64,000 nt of DNA from Paenibacillus mellifer (GTDB lineage: Bacteria; Bacillota; Bacilli; Paenibacillales; Paenibacillaceae). The notes below the pieces were generated by a model. That model was not told where the DNA came from. It did not search any database and saw only the letters and a program-made list of their open reading frames with translations. Positions 17,853 to 26,958 of the stretch are shown here, in pieces. The translations under genes were made by a program, and so were the position numbers. Every line of letters begins with the position of its first letter. The first letter of the stretch is position 1. Location: positions 1 to 64,000 of the forward strand of contig NZ_JALPRK010000027.1 of NCBI RefSeq assembly GCF_023195895.1. Direction: 5' to 3'.

Positions 17853-18686
17853 ATGTTGATCGATTACCATACGCATCATGAACGCTGCGGACATGCCGTT
17901 GGTACATTAGAGGAGTACGTTCGCCGGGGGATCGAAATCGGCTTGTCCCAGCTGGGCGTCTCCGACCATATGCCGCTGCTGCATGTCGATCCGGCTACCT
18001 ATTATCCGGAAATGGCCATGCCGATGGAGGAGTTGCCGCGTTATGTCGAGGAGGCATTTCGCCTAAAGGAGAAATATCGCGGACAAATCGACGTCCGAGT
18101 TGGCCTAGAAGGCGATTATATCGAAGGCTGGGAAGCGCGGATCGAGGAGATCGTCAAAGCCTATCCTTGGGATTATGTGATCGGTTCGGTACATTTTCTC
18201 GGGGAATGGGATGTGTCGGATTTCCGCCAGGTTCACCACTGGGAAGGCCAGGATGTGTTTTCGGTATATGAGCGGTATTATGATGCAGTAACCAAGGCTG
18301 CGCAGACGGGATTCTACGACTTCCTCGGCCACCTGGATGTAATCAAACGGTTCGGCAATAAGCCGGAGCCGGAGCGCGAACAGGAGACAATTCAGCTGGA
18401 GCGTAAAACCTTGGCTGCCGTGAAGAAAGCCGGGATCGCGATGGAACTCAACGCCTCGGGGTTGTCCAAACCGTGCGCGGAGATGTTTCCGAGTGAACGG
18501 ATTTTGCAGGCGGCGATCGAGATGGAAATCCCGTTGACGGTGGGGTCGGATGCGCATGATCCGCACAAGCTGAGCGAATATCTGGATCAGGCGCGAACGC
18601 TGCTCTATAGTTTGGGCGTAAGGGAGCTGGCAACCTTTGAAGGGCGTCGGCGGACGATGATCCCTCTGGAAGAGAGAAGTCGTTAA
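17853..18686 (+). CDS. hisJ: Histidinol phosphatase, PHP family
   Basis: A 277-residue PHP-domain metallophosphatase that removes phosphate from histidinol phosphate. Metal ligands are visible in DYHTHHERCGHA at the N terminus, in GLEGDYIEG, in YVIGSVHFLG and in VGSDAHDPHKL. This is the Bacillus-type enzyme, not the HAD domain of enteric HisB. It follows hisIE by 18 bases. An aminotransferase (HisC) is the only pathway enzyme missing from the cluster; in Bacillus that function lies elsewhere. Confidence 0.95.
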   Translation: MLIDYHTHHERCGHAVGTLEEYVRRGIEIGLSQLGVSDHMPLLHVDPATYYPEMAMPMEELPRYVEEAFRLKEKYRGQIDVRVGLEGDYIEGWEARIEEIVKAYPWDYVIGSVHFLGEWDVSDFRQVHHWEGQDVFSVYERYYDAVTKAAQTGFYDFLGHLDVIKRFGNKPEPEREQETIQLERKTLAAVKKAGIAMELNASGLSKPCAEMFPSERILQAAIEMEIPLTVGSDAHDPHKLSEYLDQARTLLYSLGVRELATFEGRRRTMIPLEERSR

Positions 18687-18706
18687 TAAGGTTTCGGGAG
18701 GATATT

Positions 18707-19654
18707 ATGGAAGCCAAAATGCGCGTGTTTTCCGGTTCGTCCAATCCAAAGCTGGTGTCGGATATCTGCGGCCGGTTAGGTGTCGAACCCGGGAAAGTGA
18801 AGCTGTCGCGTTTCAAAAGCGGTGAAATTTATGTGCATTATGAGGAAAGTATCCGCAATTTCGATGTGTTTCTCGTCCAGTCTCTAGCCCATCCGATCAA
18901 TGAGCTATTTGTTGAGCTCCTGGTGATGATCGATGCCGCTAAACGGGCTTCGGCTCGAACGATCAACATCATCATGCCGTATTACGGTTACGCTCGGCAG
19001 GAGCGCAAGTCCGCGCCACGGGAGCCGATTTCGGCCAAGCTGCTTGCGGATGTGTTGACGACGGCGGGGGCGAACCGGGTCGTGACGATCGATTTGCACG
19101 CGCCGGCGATCCAAGGCTTCTTCAACATTCCGGTCGATCATTTGACCGCGCTCGACTTGATGACCGACTATCTGAAAGCTCAGCAGATCCCGAATCCCGT
19201 GATCGTCTCGCCGGATGCGGGACGCGCTTCGATGGCCGAGAAGCTGGCCAATGGGCTGGATTCGCCGTTCGCGATCATGATCAAGAAACGCCCCACGCAC
19301 AACGAATCGGTGATCACGCATGTAATCGGCGATGTCGCCGGGCATACACCGATCATAATCGAGGATTTGATCGATACCGGGACCACAATCGTTAACGTTG
19401 TGGAAAGCTTGAAAGAACGGGGGGCGGCGGACGCTTATGTGTGCGCGACGCATGGGCTCTTTTCCGAAAATGCCTTGGATAAGCTTCAGCACCCGAGCAT
19501 TCGCCAAGTGGTGGTCACCGATTCGATCGCACAGCCGGAGCTGCATTCGCCCCATGTGCAGGTGCTCTCCGTAGCACCGATGCTGGCCCGGGCCACGCAG
19601 TTCATCCTGGAGGGTGGGTCGATTGCCGCTTTGTTTAAGGATCGGGGAATTTAG
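18707..19654 (+). CDS. prs: Ribose-phosphate pyrophosphokinase (operon paralogue)
   Basis: A 315-residue class I PRPP synthetase that makes PRPP from ribose 5-phosphate and ATP. The ATP loop MPYYGYARQERK and the PRPP loop IIIEDLIDTGTTI are visible; the first residue of the acidic pair in that loop is Glu where the housekeeping enzyme has Asp (VDD). The usual Bacillales prs lies next to gcaD, so this is likely a second copy. Its place at the end of the his operon, 20 bp after hisJ, fits supply of PRPP to HisG. A strong terminator follows. Confidence 0.93.
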   Translation: MEAKMRVFSGSSNPKLVSDICGRLGVEPGKVKLSRFKSGEIYVHYEESIRNFDVFLVQSLAHPINELFVELLVMIDAAKRASARTINIIMPYYGYARQERKSAPREPISAKLLADVLTTAGANRVVTIDLHAPAIQGFFNIPVDHLTALDLMTDYLKAQQIPNPVIVSPDAGRASMAEKLANGLDSPFAIMIKKRPTHNESVITHVIGDVAGHTPIIIEDLIDTGTTIVNVVESLKERGAADAYVCATHGLFSENALDKLQHPSIRQVVVTDSIAQPELHSPHVQVLSVAPMLARATQFILEGGSIAALFKDRGI

Positions 19655-19675
19655 TCTGAAAGGATTCGAGTAAAT

Positions 19676-19697
19676 GCCGCCTTAGGGGCGGCTTTTT
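19676..19697 (+). terminator. Terminator of the his-prs operon
   Basis: GCCGCC-TTAGG-GGCGGC followed by TTTTT. Confidence 0.92.
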
Positions 19698-19704
19698 ATA
19701 TGTT

Positions 19705-20097
19705 CTAGCGTTTCTTCGCGGCTTTCTCGTCCGCGATCCGTTGGTTTTCCGCCACGCGGAAGAGAACGATGCGGCGAATCAAGTCCAGCGGCAGCGGCTG
19801 ATTCAAGGGGAACTGTATGGACCCTTTGCCGCCCTTATAACCGGACAACTCCTTTGCAAATGCCTCCGTACCGCTAGGCGTTGGGTAAAAGCCGATATGC
19901 TTCTTAAAGGCCGCGAAGTGCACCAGATTATTTCCATTCGTTGCAAACGTCGGCATTTGGTAGCTCATTTTCTCCATCGCGTCAGGTGCAGCCTCCCGAA
20001 CCAGCTTGCGGATTTGCTGCAGTCGGTCCTGAATCTCCGGCTGGAATTGGTCGATGTACTCGTCTATCGTGGCAAACGTCGGAGTTTTTGCTTCCAT
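19705..20097 (-). CDS. DUF1801 / frataxin-like iron chaperone (YdhG type)
   Basis: A 130-residue cytoplasmic protein of the DUF1801 family. ATIDEYIDQFQPEIQDRLQQIR, the MPTFA motif, FAAFKKHIGFYP and the basic tail are typical of Bacillus YdhG (Fra), a frataxin-like protein that donates iron for Fe-S cluster and haem synthesis. AAAGGAG lies upstream of the ATG. It is convergent with prs and lies 48 bp after the small membrane ORF on the same strand, so they may be co-transcribed. The frataxin role is by family. Confidence 0.85.
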   Translation of the reverse strand: MEAKTPTFATIDEYIDQFQPEIQDRLQQIRKLVREAAPDAMEKMSYQMPTFATNGNNLVHFAAFKKHIGFYPTPSGTEAFAKELSGYKGGKGSIQFPLNQPLPLDLIRRIVLFRVAENQRIADEKAAKKR

Positions 20098-20145
20098 TGT
20101 TCTGATGATCTCCTTTACTTCATCCGTGCCGCAGGGGGAGGATGG

Positions 20146-20247
20146 TTATTTCCGTTTTTGTATACTTTGGAATATAGACCAGATAGCGAAAACCAAAAGG
20201 GCGAGGACCAACGCGGAAATGACCGTGTTTTCCCAGACAATATTCAT
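20146..20247 (-). CDS. Small single-span membrane protein, 33 residues
   Basis: A short ORF with a good AAAGGAG site 11 bases before its ATG. It encodes one hydrophobic helix, VISALVLALLVFAIWSIF, flanked by a short N-terminal segment and the basic tail QSIQKRK, so it should sit in the membrane with its C terminus inside. It precedes the DUF1801 gene. I do not recognise it. The ribosome binding site and the composition support a real gene, but it is too short to be certain. Confidence 0.5.
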   Translation of the reverse strand: MNIVWENTVISALVLALLVFAIWSIFQSIQKRK

Positions 20248-20453
20248 GATGGAAAGAACTCCTTTCTCTGCAAATATCTTAATTATTCGTCTGCGAGAGG
20301 CGGTTTTCCTTCCGGCTTTGTCACATCCGTTATTTTCCGCCAGGATTCCCCGTGGGAGGACAGCTTCTCCTATGTTATACTGTGGAATGGAGAGTTTACC
20401 TGAGTGTGCGGGAAGTAGACTTATCAGAAATGAAATCAAAGGAGGTGCCTTGC

Positions 20454-22190
20454 TTGAACGAAAAAAAGCGACCAGCCAAAACCAAACGGGGAAAAGTACT
20501 GCCCTTCTCGATGGATGCGGGGTTTTTCTTTGAGAGAGCTGTCTCTTCGTTGGACCGCTATCGCTATGACAAGGCATTGAAATATTTTCGCAAAGCCGTG
20601 GAATACGAGCCGAGCAACCCGGTGAATCATTGCAATATGGCGGGGATCTTGTCGGAAATGGGAGATTACGAGGCTTCCAATGAGGTGCTGCAGACCGTCT
20701 TGGAAGAGGTTGACCCGGCGATGACGGAATGTTATTTCTACATGGCGAACAATTACGCTAATATGGATCTGTTCGAAGCGGCCGAAGAGGCGCTCGTCCG
20801 TTATCTGGAGCAGGATGAGAGCGGCCAGTTCCTGAGCGAAGCCGAAGAGATGATCGACTTGCTGCAATACGAGCTGGACCGGCCGACCAAGTTGAAGAGC
20901 ATTAAGTCCCGGCATGGTGTCTATGAGCATGATCAGGCTCGTGCGTTGCTGGAAGAAGGTAAATTTGCGCAAGCCGTGAAAATGCTGGAGGAGCTCTTAC
21001 GGAACCTGCCTGATTTCTTGGCGGCCCGCAATAACCTGGCCTTGGGTTACTACTACCTGGGGTTATTTCGCAAAGCGATGGATACCGTGGGAGAGGTGCT
21101 GACACAAGACCCCGGGAATTTGCACGGCTTGTGTAATCTGGCGATTTTCTATCAGCATGAAGGGAACCACGAGGCGCTGGAGGAGTTGGCCGAACGATTG
21201 GAAAATATCGTGCCCTTCCACCAGGAACACGTGTTTAAACTGGCGACAACGATGGGGATTTTGGGCCGTCATAATGCGGCCTTCGGCCATTTCAAACGGC
21301 TGCTGCGCGGGGAAGATACGTCCTTTGATGCGAGCTTGTACCACTATGCAGCGGTGGCTGCTTATTATACCGGACGGCGATCGGAAGCGGAACAGCTTTG
21401 GAACACCGTGAGAAGGCTGGACCCCGGCTCAAGCGTGTCGGATTATTATTTGAACTGTCTCGCTCAGGAGCGCGAGCACCCCGAGGCAGGGCCGTTTCCA
21501 GTGAATTATCAGTACCTGCTGCCGTTCGAGGAGCAAATGAAGCGCTGGGAGGTTTCGGATCAAGGCATCCCAACCGATTTGAAAGAGAACCCGTTGATTC
21601 GTTCTTCGTTCTTCTGGGCGTTACGCCACGGCGATACGAAGACGAAACTCCAGGTGATTCAGGCGCTGGGGCTGATCGCCGATCGGGAGGTCGAGGAAGC
21701 GCTGCAAGCTTTCTTGCTGGAGCCGGAGGAAGATGCCTATCTGAAGGAGATGGCGTTATTTGTGCTCCGGAACTTGGGCGTGAGCCAGCCGCTGCCCGTT
21801 CGATCCGGAGCGACAACAACCATGGTTGATCCCAGCCGTGTGACGTCAGAGCTGCCGGTATGGCAGAACGAATGGCAGGCGGTCGTGGATCTGGCGATGG
21901 AGCAAATGAAGCGGAACTTCGATCTTCAGCAGCAACATGATATGGAGACATTGTGGGCGGATTTTCTCACCCGGTTATATCCGGATACGCCAACAATCTC
22001 TCATTTGGAGGGGTGGGCCGCGGCTCTCGAGTATTTGACGGCCAAAATGCATGGCCTTGCCGTGACCTATGACCAGGTCGCACAGAAATACAACATTTCG
22101 GCATCGACGGCACGGCGTTATGTTCAACGTGTGGATGAGGTGTGCGGAGTGAAGGAGAAGATCGAGGCGATTTTTCCATCGGTCCAATAG
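20454..22190 (+). CDS. TPR-repeat protein with C-terminal HTH-like segment (YvcD position)
   Basis: A 578-residue cytoplasmic protein. Tetratricopeptide repeats run through the first 250 residues, for example DKALKYFRKAVEYEPSNP, FAQAVKMLEELLRNLPDF and AMDTVGEVLTQDPGNLHG. The middle is helical; the end, TYDQVAQKYNISASTARRYVQ, resembles a helix-turn-helix. TTG 20454 is chosen because AAAGGAGG lies 8 bases upstream; the frame is open back to 20352, but the ATG there has no such site. It lies between the his operon and trxB, where Bacillus has the TPR gene yvcD. Function unknown; TPRs suggest protein binding. Confidence 0.85.
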   Translation: MNEKKRPAKTKRGKVLPFSMDAGFFFERAVSSLDRYRYDKALKYFRKAVEYEPSNPVNHCNMAGILSEMGDYEASNEVLQTVLEEVDPAMTECYFYMANNYANMDLFEAAEEALVRYLEQDESGQFLSEAEEMIDLLQYELDRPTKLKSIKSRHGVYEHDQARALLEEGKFAQAVKMLEELLRNLPDFLAARNNLALGYYYLGLFRKAMDTVGEVLTQDPGNLHGLCNLAIFYQHEGNHEALEELAERLENIVPFHQEHVFKLATTMGILGRHNAAFGHFKRLLRGEDTSFDASLYHYAAVAAYYTGRRSEAEQLWNTVRRLDPGSSVSDYYLNCLAQEREHPEAGPFPVNYQYLLPFEEQMKRWEVSDQGIPTDLKENPLIRSSFFWALRHGDTKTKLQVIQALGLIADREVEEALQAFLLEPEEDAYLKEMALFVLRNLGVSQPLPVRSGATTTMVDPSRVTSELPVWQNEWQAVVDLAMEQMKRNFDLQQQHDMETLWADFLTRLYPDTPTISHLEGWAAALEYLTAKMHGLAVTYDQVAQKYNISASTARRYVQRVDEVCGVKEKIEAIFPSVQ

Positions 22191-22297
22191 TTTGCGGGTA
22201 AAGCGGGTCCAACTTGGGGAAAATTTGATGGAGCATTCCATTTACATAGGAATCGAGAGGTCGAGCTATTTCCTAGGAACCAAGGAGGTACGAACGT

Positions 22298-23254
22298 ATG
22301 CACAAAGTGTTGGTGATTGGAACGGGGCCGGCCGGCCTGACGGCGGCGATTTATTTGGCGCGGGCTAACTTAAGCCCGGTAGTGATCGAGGGTCTGGAAC
22401 CCGGCGGGCAGTTGACCACGACAACGGAAGTGGAGAACTTCCCGGGTTTTCCGGAGGGCATTATGGGGCCCGAGCTGATGGACAATATGCGCAAGCAGGC
22501 GGAACGTTTTGGCGCGGAGTTTAGAAATGGTTGGGTTGAGACCGTTGACTTCTCGAAACGGCCGTTTCAGGTGACGCTCGAGGGCGGCGAAGCCCTGGAG
22601 TCGGAAACAGTCATCTTGTCGACGGGGGCATCGGCAAGGTATCTGGGGATTCCCGGCGAGCAGGAGAACGTGGGTCGTGGGGTCAGCACCTGTGCGACCT
22701 GTGACGGGTTCTTTTTCCGCGGCAAAAAGCTTCTCGTTGTCGGGGGCGGCGACTCCGCGATGGAGGAAGCGAACTTCCTGACCCGATTCGCCACCGAGGT
22801 GACGATCGTGCATCGCCGGGAGGAGCTGCGCGCCTCGAAGATCATGCAGGATCGCGCCAAGGCCAACGAGAAAATTCGCTGGGCCTTGAATCGCACTCCA
22901 CTGGAAGTGGTGACGGAAGAGGGCGCCAAGGTGAAAGGCCTGAAGGTACGGAACAATGCCGGGGATCAGGAGGAGCTGCTGGAAGCCGACGGGGTGTTCG
23001 TGGCGATTGGCCATTCGCCGAATACGAAGTTCCTCGGCGGCGCGGTCGAGACCGATGACCACGGCTATATCGTCGTCAAGCCGGGAACAACAGAGACGAA
23101 CGTACCCGGGGTATTCGCCTGCGGCGACGTGCAGGATACGCGATACCGCCAGGCGATCACCGCGGCTGGGTCCGGCTGCATGGCGGCGATGGATTGCGAG
23201 AAGTTCCTTGAGGGCAGCATGGTGCACGATTGGAGCGGCCCGACCGGGAGTTGA
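22298..23254 (+). CDS. trxB: Thioredoxin reductase
   Basis: A 318-residue FAD enzyme that reduces thioredoxin with NADPH. The FAD-binding [18 protein letters not shown] is at the N terminus, the redox-active CATC (C132 and C135) follows, then the NADPH fold [15 protein letters not shown] and HRREELRAS, and the second FAD motif [17 protein letters not shown] lies upstream of the ATG. The order TPR-trxB followed further on by rapZ-yvcK-whiA matches Bacillus, but a 13-kb block of transporters and regulators separates the two halves here. Confidence 0.97.
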   Translation: MHKVLVIGTGPAGLTAAIYLARANLSPVVIEGLEPGGQLTTTTEVENFPGFPEGIMGPELMDNMRKQAERFGAEFRNGWVETVDFSKRPFQVTLEGGEALESETVILSTGASARYLGIPGEQENVGRGVSTCATCDGFFFRGKKLLVVGGGDSAMEEANFLTRFATEVTIVHRREELRASKIMQDRAKANEKIRWALNRTPLEVVTEEGAKVKGLKVRNNAGDQEELLEADGVFVAIGHSPNTKFLGGAVETDDHGYIVVKPGTTETNVPGVFACGDVQDTRYRQAITAAGSGCMAAMDCEKFLEGSMVHDWSGPTGS

Positions 23255-23281
23255 GCGAGTGGATCGCGTTGTTCCAGTCTG

Positions 23282-23463
23282 AATGTATGCGAAAATTCGC
23301 GTACATTATGGGAATTCCGGCGGTTTCTAGCGAATATATATGAAATTCCATATATAGATTTAGGCAATCATCAGACGAAGTCCTGGAATCTATATGAAAA
23401 ACCGAATACATTTCGGGTTTTTCGTCGTCTGCGCCCTATTTTATGCGAAAAATCGAATATAAC
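23282..23463. repeat. AT-rich palindromic repeat array (family E)
   Basis: Four palindromic units of about 25 bp in the 267-bp gap between trxB and the convergent response regulator: about 23282-23307 (TATGCGAAAATTCGCGTAC core), 23333-23360, 23388-23414 and 23441-23463 (TTATGCGAAAAATCG core). Spacing is roughly 50 bp. The units share TATG, GAAA and TACATT-type ends but have diverged. No gene is present in this gap. Confidence 0.7.
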
Positions 23464-23469
23464 TTAATA

Positions 23470-23496
23470 GGACGCCGATCTCTTCGGCGTCCTTTT
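23470..23496 (+). terminator. Terminator downstream of trxB
   Basis: GGACGCCGA-TCTC-TTCGGCGTCC followed by TTTT; it could also serve the convergent operon. Confidence 0.8.
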
Positions 23497-23521
23497 GTGC
23501 TTCTTCTTGTGAGCGAGCTGC

Positions 23522-24124
23522 TTAAATCCAGCCGTTCTCCTCCGCGAGGCGCACCGCTTCAATACGGGTTTTGACCTCCAGCTTGTTCAAAATTTCCGAA
23601 ATATAATTGCGAACGGTGCCGTAAGACAAGTGCAGGGATCCGGCGATTTCCCCAGCGGTGCGTCCTTCAGCGGCCAGCCGCAGGATCTCCTGCTCGCGAG
23701 CGGTGAGGGGGTTGTCCCGGCGGATACTGCCGAAGAGGAGCTCCGGCGAAGCCTCGCGGTGTCCGGCCATGACGCGACGAATCGCTTCCGCCAGCCGGTC
23801 ACTGGACTCGTCCTTGAGCAGATAACCCTGGACGCCGGTTTTGACGGCCCTCTCGAAGTAACCCGGCCGGGCGAACGTCGTCAGGATAATCACGCGGCAC
23901 GGCGATCCCTGCGCTTGCAGTTTCTCGGCCACCTCAAGCCCGCTCATCAGCGGCATTTCGATGTCCATCAAGCAGACATCCGGGCGCAGGGTCTCGATAA
24001 GCGCCAGCGCTCCGGCCCCGTCTCCGGCCTGGCCGACGACCTCAAGGTCGTCCTCCAGATCGAGCAGGGAGGCCAGCGCTCCCCGCAGCATGCGTTGATC
24101 CTCGGCAATCACGATGCGAATCAT
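23522..24124 (-). CDS. NarL/DesR-family response regulator (YvfU-like)
   Basis: A 200-residue response regulator. The receiver domain shows the acidic pair in IVIAEDQRML and the phosphoacceptor aspartate in VCLMDIEMPLMSG; the C-terminal LuxR-type helix-turn-helix shows PLTAREQEILRLAAEGRTAGEIA and LSYGTVRNYISEIL. ATG 24124 overlaps the kinase stop as ATGA; the upstream open frame is an Arg-rich shadow. Last gene of a four-gene minus-strand operon with an ABC exporter, the arrangement of Bacillus yvfRSTU. Confidence 0.9.
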   Translation of the reverse strand: MIRIVIAEDQRMLRGALASLLDLEDDLEVVGQAGDGAGALALIETLRPDVCLMDIEMPLMSGLEVAEKLQAQGSPCRVIILTTFARPGYFERAVKTGVQGYLLKDESSDRLAEAIRRVMAGHREASPELLFGSIRRDNPLTAREQEILRLAAEGRTAGEIAGSLHLSYGTVRNYISEILNKLEVKTRIEAVRLAEENGWI

Positions 24125-25299
24125 GCGGTTTCCCCCTCTTTGTTGGCTTCCTTCACAATGAGCGGGATGGCGATCCGCAGCCGGGTGCCCTGGCCGGAGC
24201 CAACCGCTGATCCGTCCGAGTGGCTCGGGCTCGCCAGGCCGACGGTTAATGCGCCGTCGATCAGCGACAAACGCTCGGCCATGCCCTTCAGGCCGTTGCC
24301 CGTGACGCTGTCGTCCAACGGCGCGGATAACCCGATGCCGTTGTCCTCGATCTGGAGCCGCACCTCGGCCGGGGCGATCTCGATCGTGACGGCGCAACGC
24401 GTGGCCCGGCTGTGCTTGACGATGTTCGTCACCGCTTCTTTAATGCAGAGGCTGACGATATTCTGCGTCAAGTCGGACACGCCGGTCAGCCGCGGATCGC
24501 CTTCCACGTCAAAGGCGATGTCGGCCGCGCGGAGGATCTCGCCGGCTTCCGCCAGCGCCTCCGCAATCGTGATCGCTCGCATGTCGGAGACGAGCTCCCG
24601 TACCTGTCGCAGTGCGGCGCGCGAGGTGCGCTGGATCTCCCGCGCTTCGACTTGAGCCCGTTCGGCGTCCTTGCTCGCGAGCTTCTCAACCAGCTGGCTC
24701 TTCAGCGTGATCAAGGACAAGGTATGCCCCAGTGTATCGTGCAGATCGCGGGCGATTCGCATCCGTTCCTCACGCTTGATCAACTCCTTGATCTGTTCAT
24801 TCGCCCGGTCGAGCTCTTGCTCCAGATGCTGCCGTCTTGCCATCGAACGGATGCCGTAAGGCATCACCAGCATGATGAGCAGAAATGGGAGCAGGAACGG
24901 CAGATCACTAACCAGCAGATCGTGGGAGCCGATCAGGAGCGACAGCACTTCCACGGCGGCGAAGCAAGAGATCGCGACATTAAATTTCTTGTGGTCGGTA
25001 TACCATCCGATAAAGTTCGAGGTGAAGAAACCCATGTAGAAATTATACGGACTATAGAATGCGCAGAGCGCCAGAATAAGCCCTAATTGCAGCGCAAGCC
25101 ATAAGTTAAATGTTCTGCTGGTAACCCAGTACAACTGACGGTACGTCACCGCAAAGAGGACAATCATCGCGCAGCCGATCCACAGCTTAATACCTTGCTC
25201 ATCGCGAATATTTACTACGGGAAGAGCCAGATAAATCGGCCAGATGTAAGGGAACCAGCCGTATTTTTTCGGGAATAACTCAAACTTGCCGAACCTCAT
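24121..25299 (-). CDS. DesK-family sensor histidine kinase (YvfT-like)
   Basis: A 392-residue membrane kinase. About five hydrophobic segments fill the first 150 residues with almost no extracellular loop, then a coiled-coil linker (QHLEQELDRANEQIKEL), a HisKA_3 dimerisation domain with the phosphorylated histidine in RIARDLHDTLGHTLSL, and an ATPase domain with EDNGIGLS and NGLKGMAERL. The intramembrane-sensing layout suggests it reads the state of the membrane or of its partner transporter. It lies 6 bp after the permease gene and overlaps its response regulator. Confidence 0.9.
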   Translation of the reverse strand: MRFGKFELFPKKYGWFPYIWPIYLALPVVNIRDEQGIKLWIGCAMIVLFAVTYRQLYWVTSRTFNLWLALQLGLILALCAFYSPYNFYMGFFTSNFIGWYTDHKKFNVAISCFAAVEVLSLLIGSHDLLVSDLPFLLPFLLIMLVMPYGIRSMARRQHLEQELDRANEQIKELIKREERMRIARDLHDTLGHTLSLITLKSQLVEKLASKDAERAQVEAREIQRTSRAALRQVRELVSDMRAITIAEALAEAGEILRAADIAFDVEGDPRLTGVSDLTQNIVSLCIKEAVTNIVKHSRATRCAVTIEIAPAEVRLQIEDNGIGLSAPLDDSVTGNGLKGMAERLSLIDGALTVGLASPSHSDGSAVGSGQGTRLRIAIPLIVKEANKEGETA

Positions 25300-25305
25300 G
25301 TGAGC

Positions 25306-26046
25306 TTACACCGCTTCCTGTTTTTTTCGGATATATGTGGATAGTACCATAAACAGGAAGAGGTAGCCCAGCAAAATCAACACATTGCGCCAGCTCGGCG
25401 CATGGCCCTGAACGATCGACCACGCGCCGCCTCCGAACTGGTAGGAGGGCAGCCATTTGCCGATGGCCTGCATCGCCTTGGGCAGTACTTCGATCGGCAT
25501 CCACATACCGCCCGTGACAGCAAGTGCCAGGTACAATACGTTACTGACGCCGCTCGCTGTATCAACGCGTTTCATCAACCCGACTAAGGTACCCAGCGCG
25601 AGGAAAGGGAGCGAAGCCGCCACAATCCACAGACCGCTGTAAATCCACAGGTGCCAAGGTAACGAAACCCCGTTAATCAAATATCCCGCGATAAAAATAA
25701 ACACGACGGAAAACAGATGCATCATCGTTTGGCCGAACATTTTACCGAAGAAGTACACCGGGCCGGGCAGCGGCGTGATTCGCATGAAGGTGGACCACCC
25801 TTGGGTTCGCTCCTGCACCAGACGGATGCCAAGTGTCATGATGGCCGAACCCATGACGCTGAATGTGGTCATCGACATCAGGTAATGCGCTTGCCAATTG
25901 CCCGGATTGTCGGCACCGGTATTGACGACCCGAGTGAAGATAAAATAGAACATGACCGGCATCAGCAGCGACCAGAATACATAATAGGGATTGCGAAAAA
26001 CCCGCAGCATTTCCGCCTTGCATTGCATCGATATTGTGTGCATCAT
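25306..26046 (-). CDS. ABC-2 type permease (YvfS-like)
   Basis: A 246-residue membrane protein with six hydrophobic segments, of the ABC-2 exporter class; VFRNPYYVFWSLLMPVMFYFIF near the N terminus is typical. It starts directly after the ATPase stop and precedes the kinase by 6 bp, so the four genes form one operon. Substrate unknown; related systems export drugs, lipids or peptides. Confidence 0.85.
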   Translation of the reverse strand: MMHTISMQCKAEMLRVFRNPYYVFWSLLMPVMFYFIFTRVVNTGADNPGNWQAHYLMSMTTFSVMGSAIMTLGIRLVQERTQGWSTFMRITPLPGPVYFFGKMFGQTMMHLFSVVFIFIAGYLINGVSLPWHLWIYSGLWIVAASLPFLALGTLVGLMKRVDTASGVSNVLYLALAVTGGMWMPIEVLPKAMQAIGKWLPSYQFGGGAWSIVQGHAPSWRNVLILLGYLFLFMVLSTYIRKKQEAV

Positions 26047-26958
26047 TTAGACCGCCTCCTCTTCATGATTAGCTGTAAGCTGTTCGAACGCTTCGTCCAG
26101 CCGACCTTGTTCGATCCGTATGTCATGCACGGGCAACCCGGCTGTAAACAACGCGGCGAGCGCTGCATCCGTGTCATCCGTCGTCACATGGATTCGGCCG
26201 TCCTTGCTGTAACACTCCGCGACAGGGGAGAGCGCCACCAGCCGGCTCCGCAGCTCAGGGCCATCGCCGTTGGTGAGGAAGGAGACCGAACGTTTGACGA
26301 TACGCGATTTAATGGCTTCCGGCGTGCCGTCCGCTACCAAACTGCCTCGGTTAAACAACAGGATCCGATCGGCGATATCGTCAGCTTCCTGTAAGTAATG
26401 CGTCGTGAAGACAATCGTCTTCCCTTGCTCGGCCAGCTGACGGACGCTGTCCCAGAAGCGCCGCCGGGCAGTGATATCAAGCCCGACCGTCGGCTCGTCG
26501 AAGAACACCAGCTCGGGGTTGCCCGCCAAGGCGAGGGCGAAGGCGAGGCTGCGCTTTTGCCCGCCGGACAACTTCTCGGCATACCGGTTTAAATCGGTAG
26601 CCCCGAGCCCGGTCAGGCGGACGAGCTCAGCCAGCTCCATCGGGTTCGGGTAGTAGCTGGAGATCAGCTCGAGAATCTCACGCACCTTAAGTCGGTCCAT
26701 GACGCTGACCTCTTGGAGCATGGCGCCGGTCCGCTCACGGACCGTTCGATCCTTAGGCGACTGACCAAACAGCTTTACAGTTCCGGCGGTAGGTTCGAGC
26801 AAGCCGAGAAGCATCGAGACCGCGGTTGTCTTCCCGGCTCCGTTCGGACCGAGAATCGCGGTGATGGAGCCTTTGGGAATGTGGAAGGATAGGTGATCGA
26901 CCGCCTTTTTATCTTTGAAACTTTTGCTGACGTCGTGCATTTCAATGATGGATTCCAC
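26047..26958 (-). CDS. ABC exporter ATP-binding protein (YvfR-like)
   Basis: A cytoplasmic ATPase of about 303 residues with Walker A GPNGAGKTT, Q-loop MLQEVSV, signature KLSGGQKRSLAFALAL and Walker B LVFFDEPTVGLD, followed by a C-terminal domain typical of the DrrA/CcmA type. GTG 26958 is preferred because TTGGAGG lies 11 bases upstream; the in-frame ATG at 26991 has no ribosome binding site. First gene of the operon; a palindromic site lies about 80-110 bp upstream. Confidence 0.88.
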   Translation of the reverse strand: MESIIEMHDVSKSFKDKKAVDHLSFHIPKGSITAILGPNGAGKTTAVSMLLGLLEPTAGTVKLFGQSPKDRTVRERTGAMLQEVSVMDRLKVREILELISSYYPNPMELAELVRLTGLGATDLNRYAEKLSGGQKRSLAFALALAGNPELVFFDEPTVGLDITARRRFWDSVRQLAEQGKTIVFTTHYLQEADDIADRILLFNRGSLVADGTPEAIKSRIVKRSVSFLTNGDGPELRSRLVALSPVAECYSKDGRIHVTTDDTDAALAALFTAGLPVHDIRIEQGRLDEAFEQLTANHEEEAV

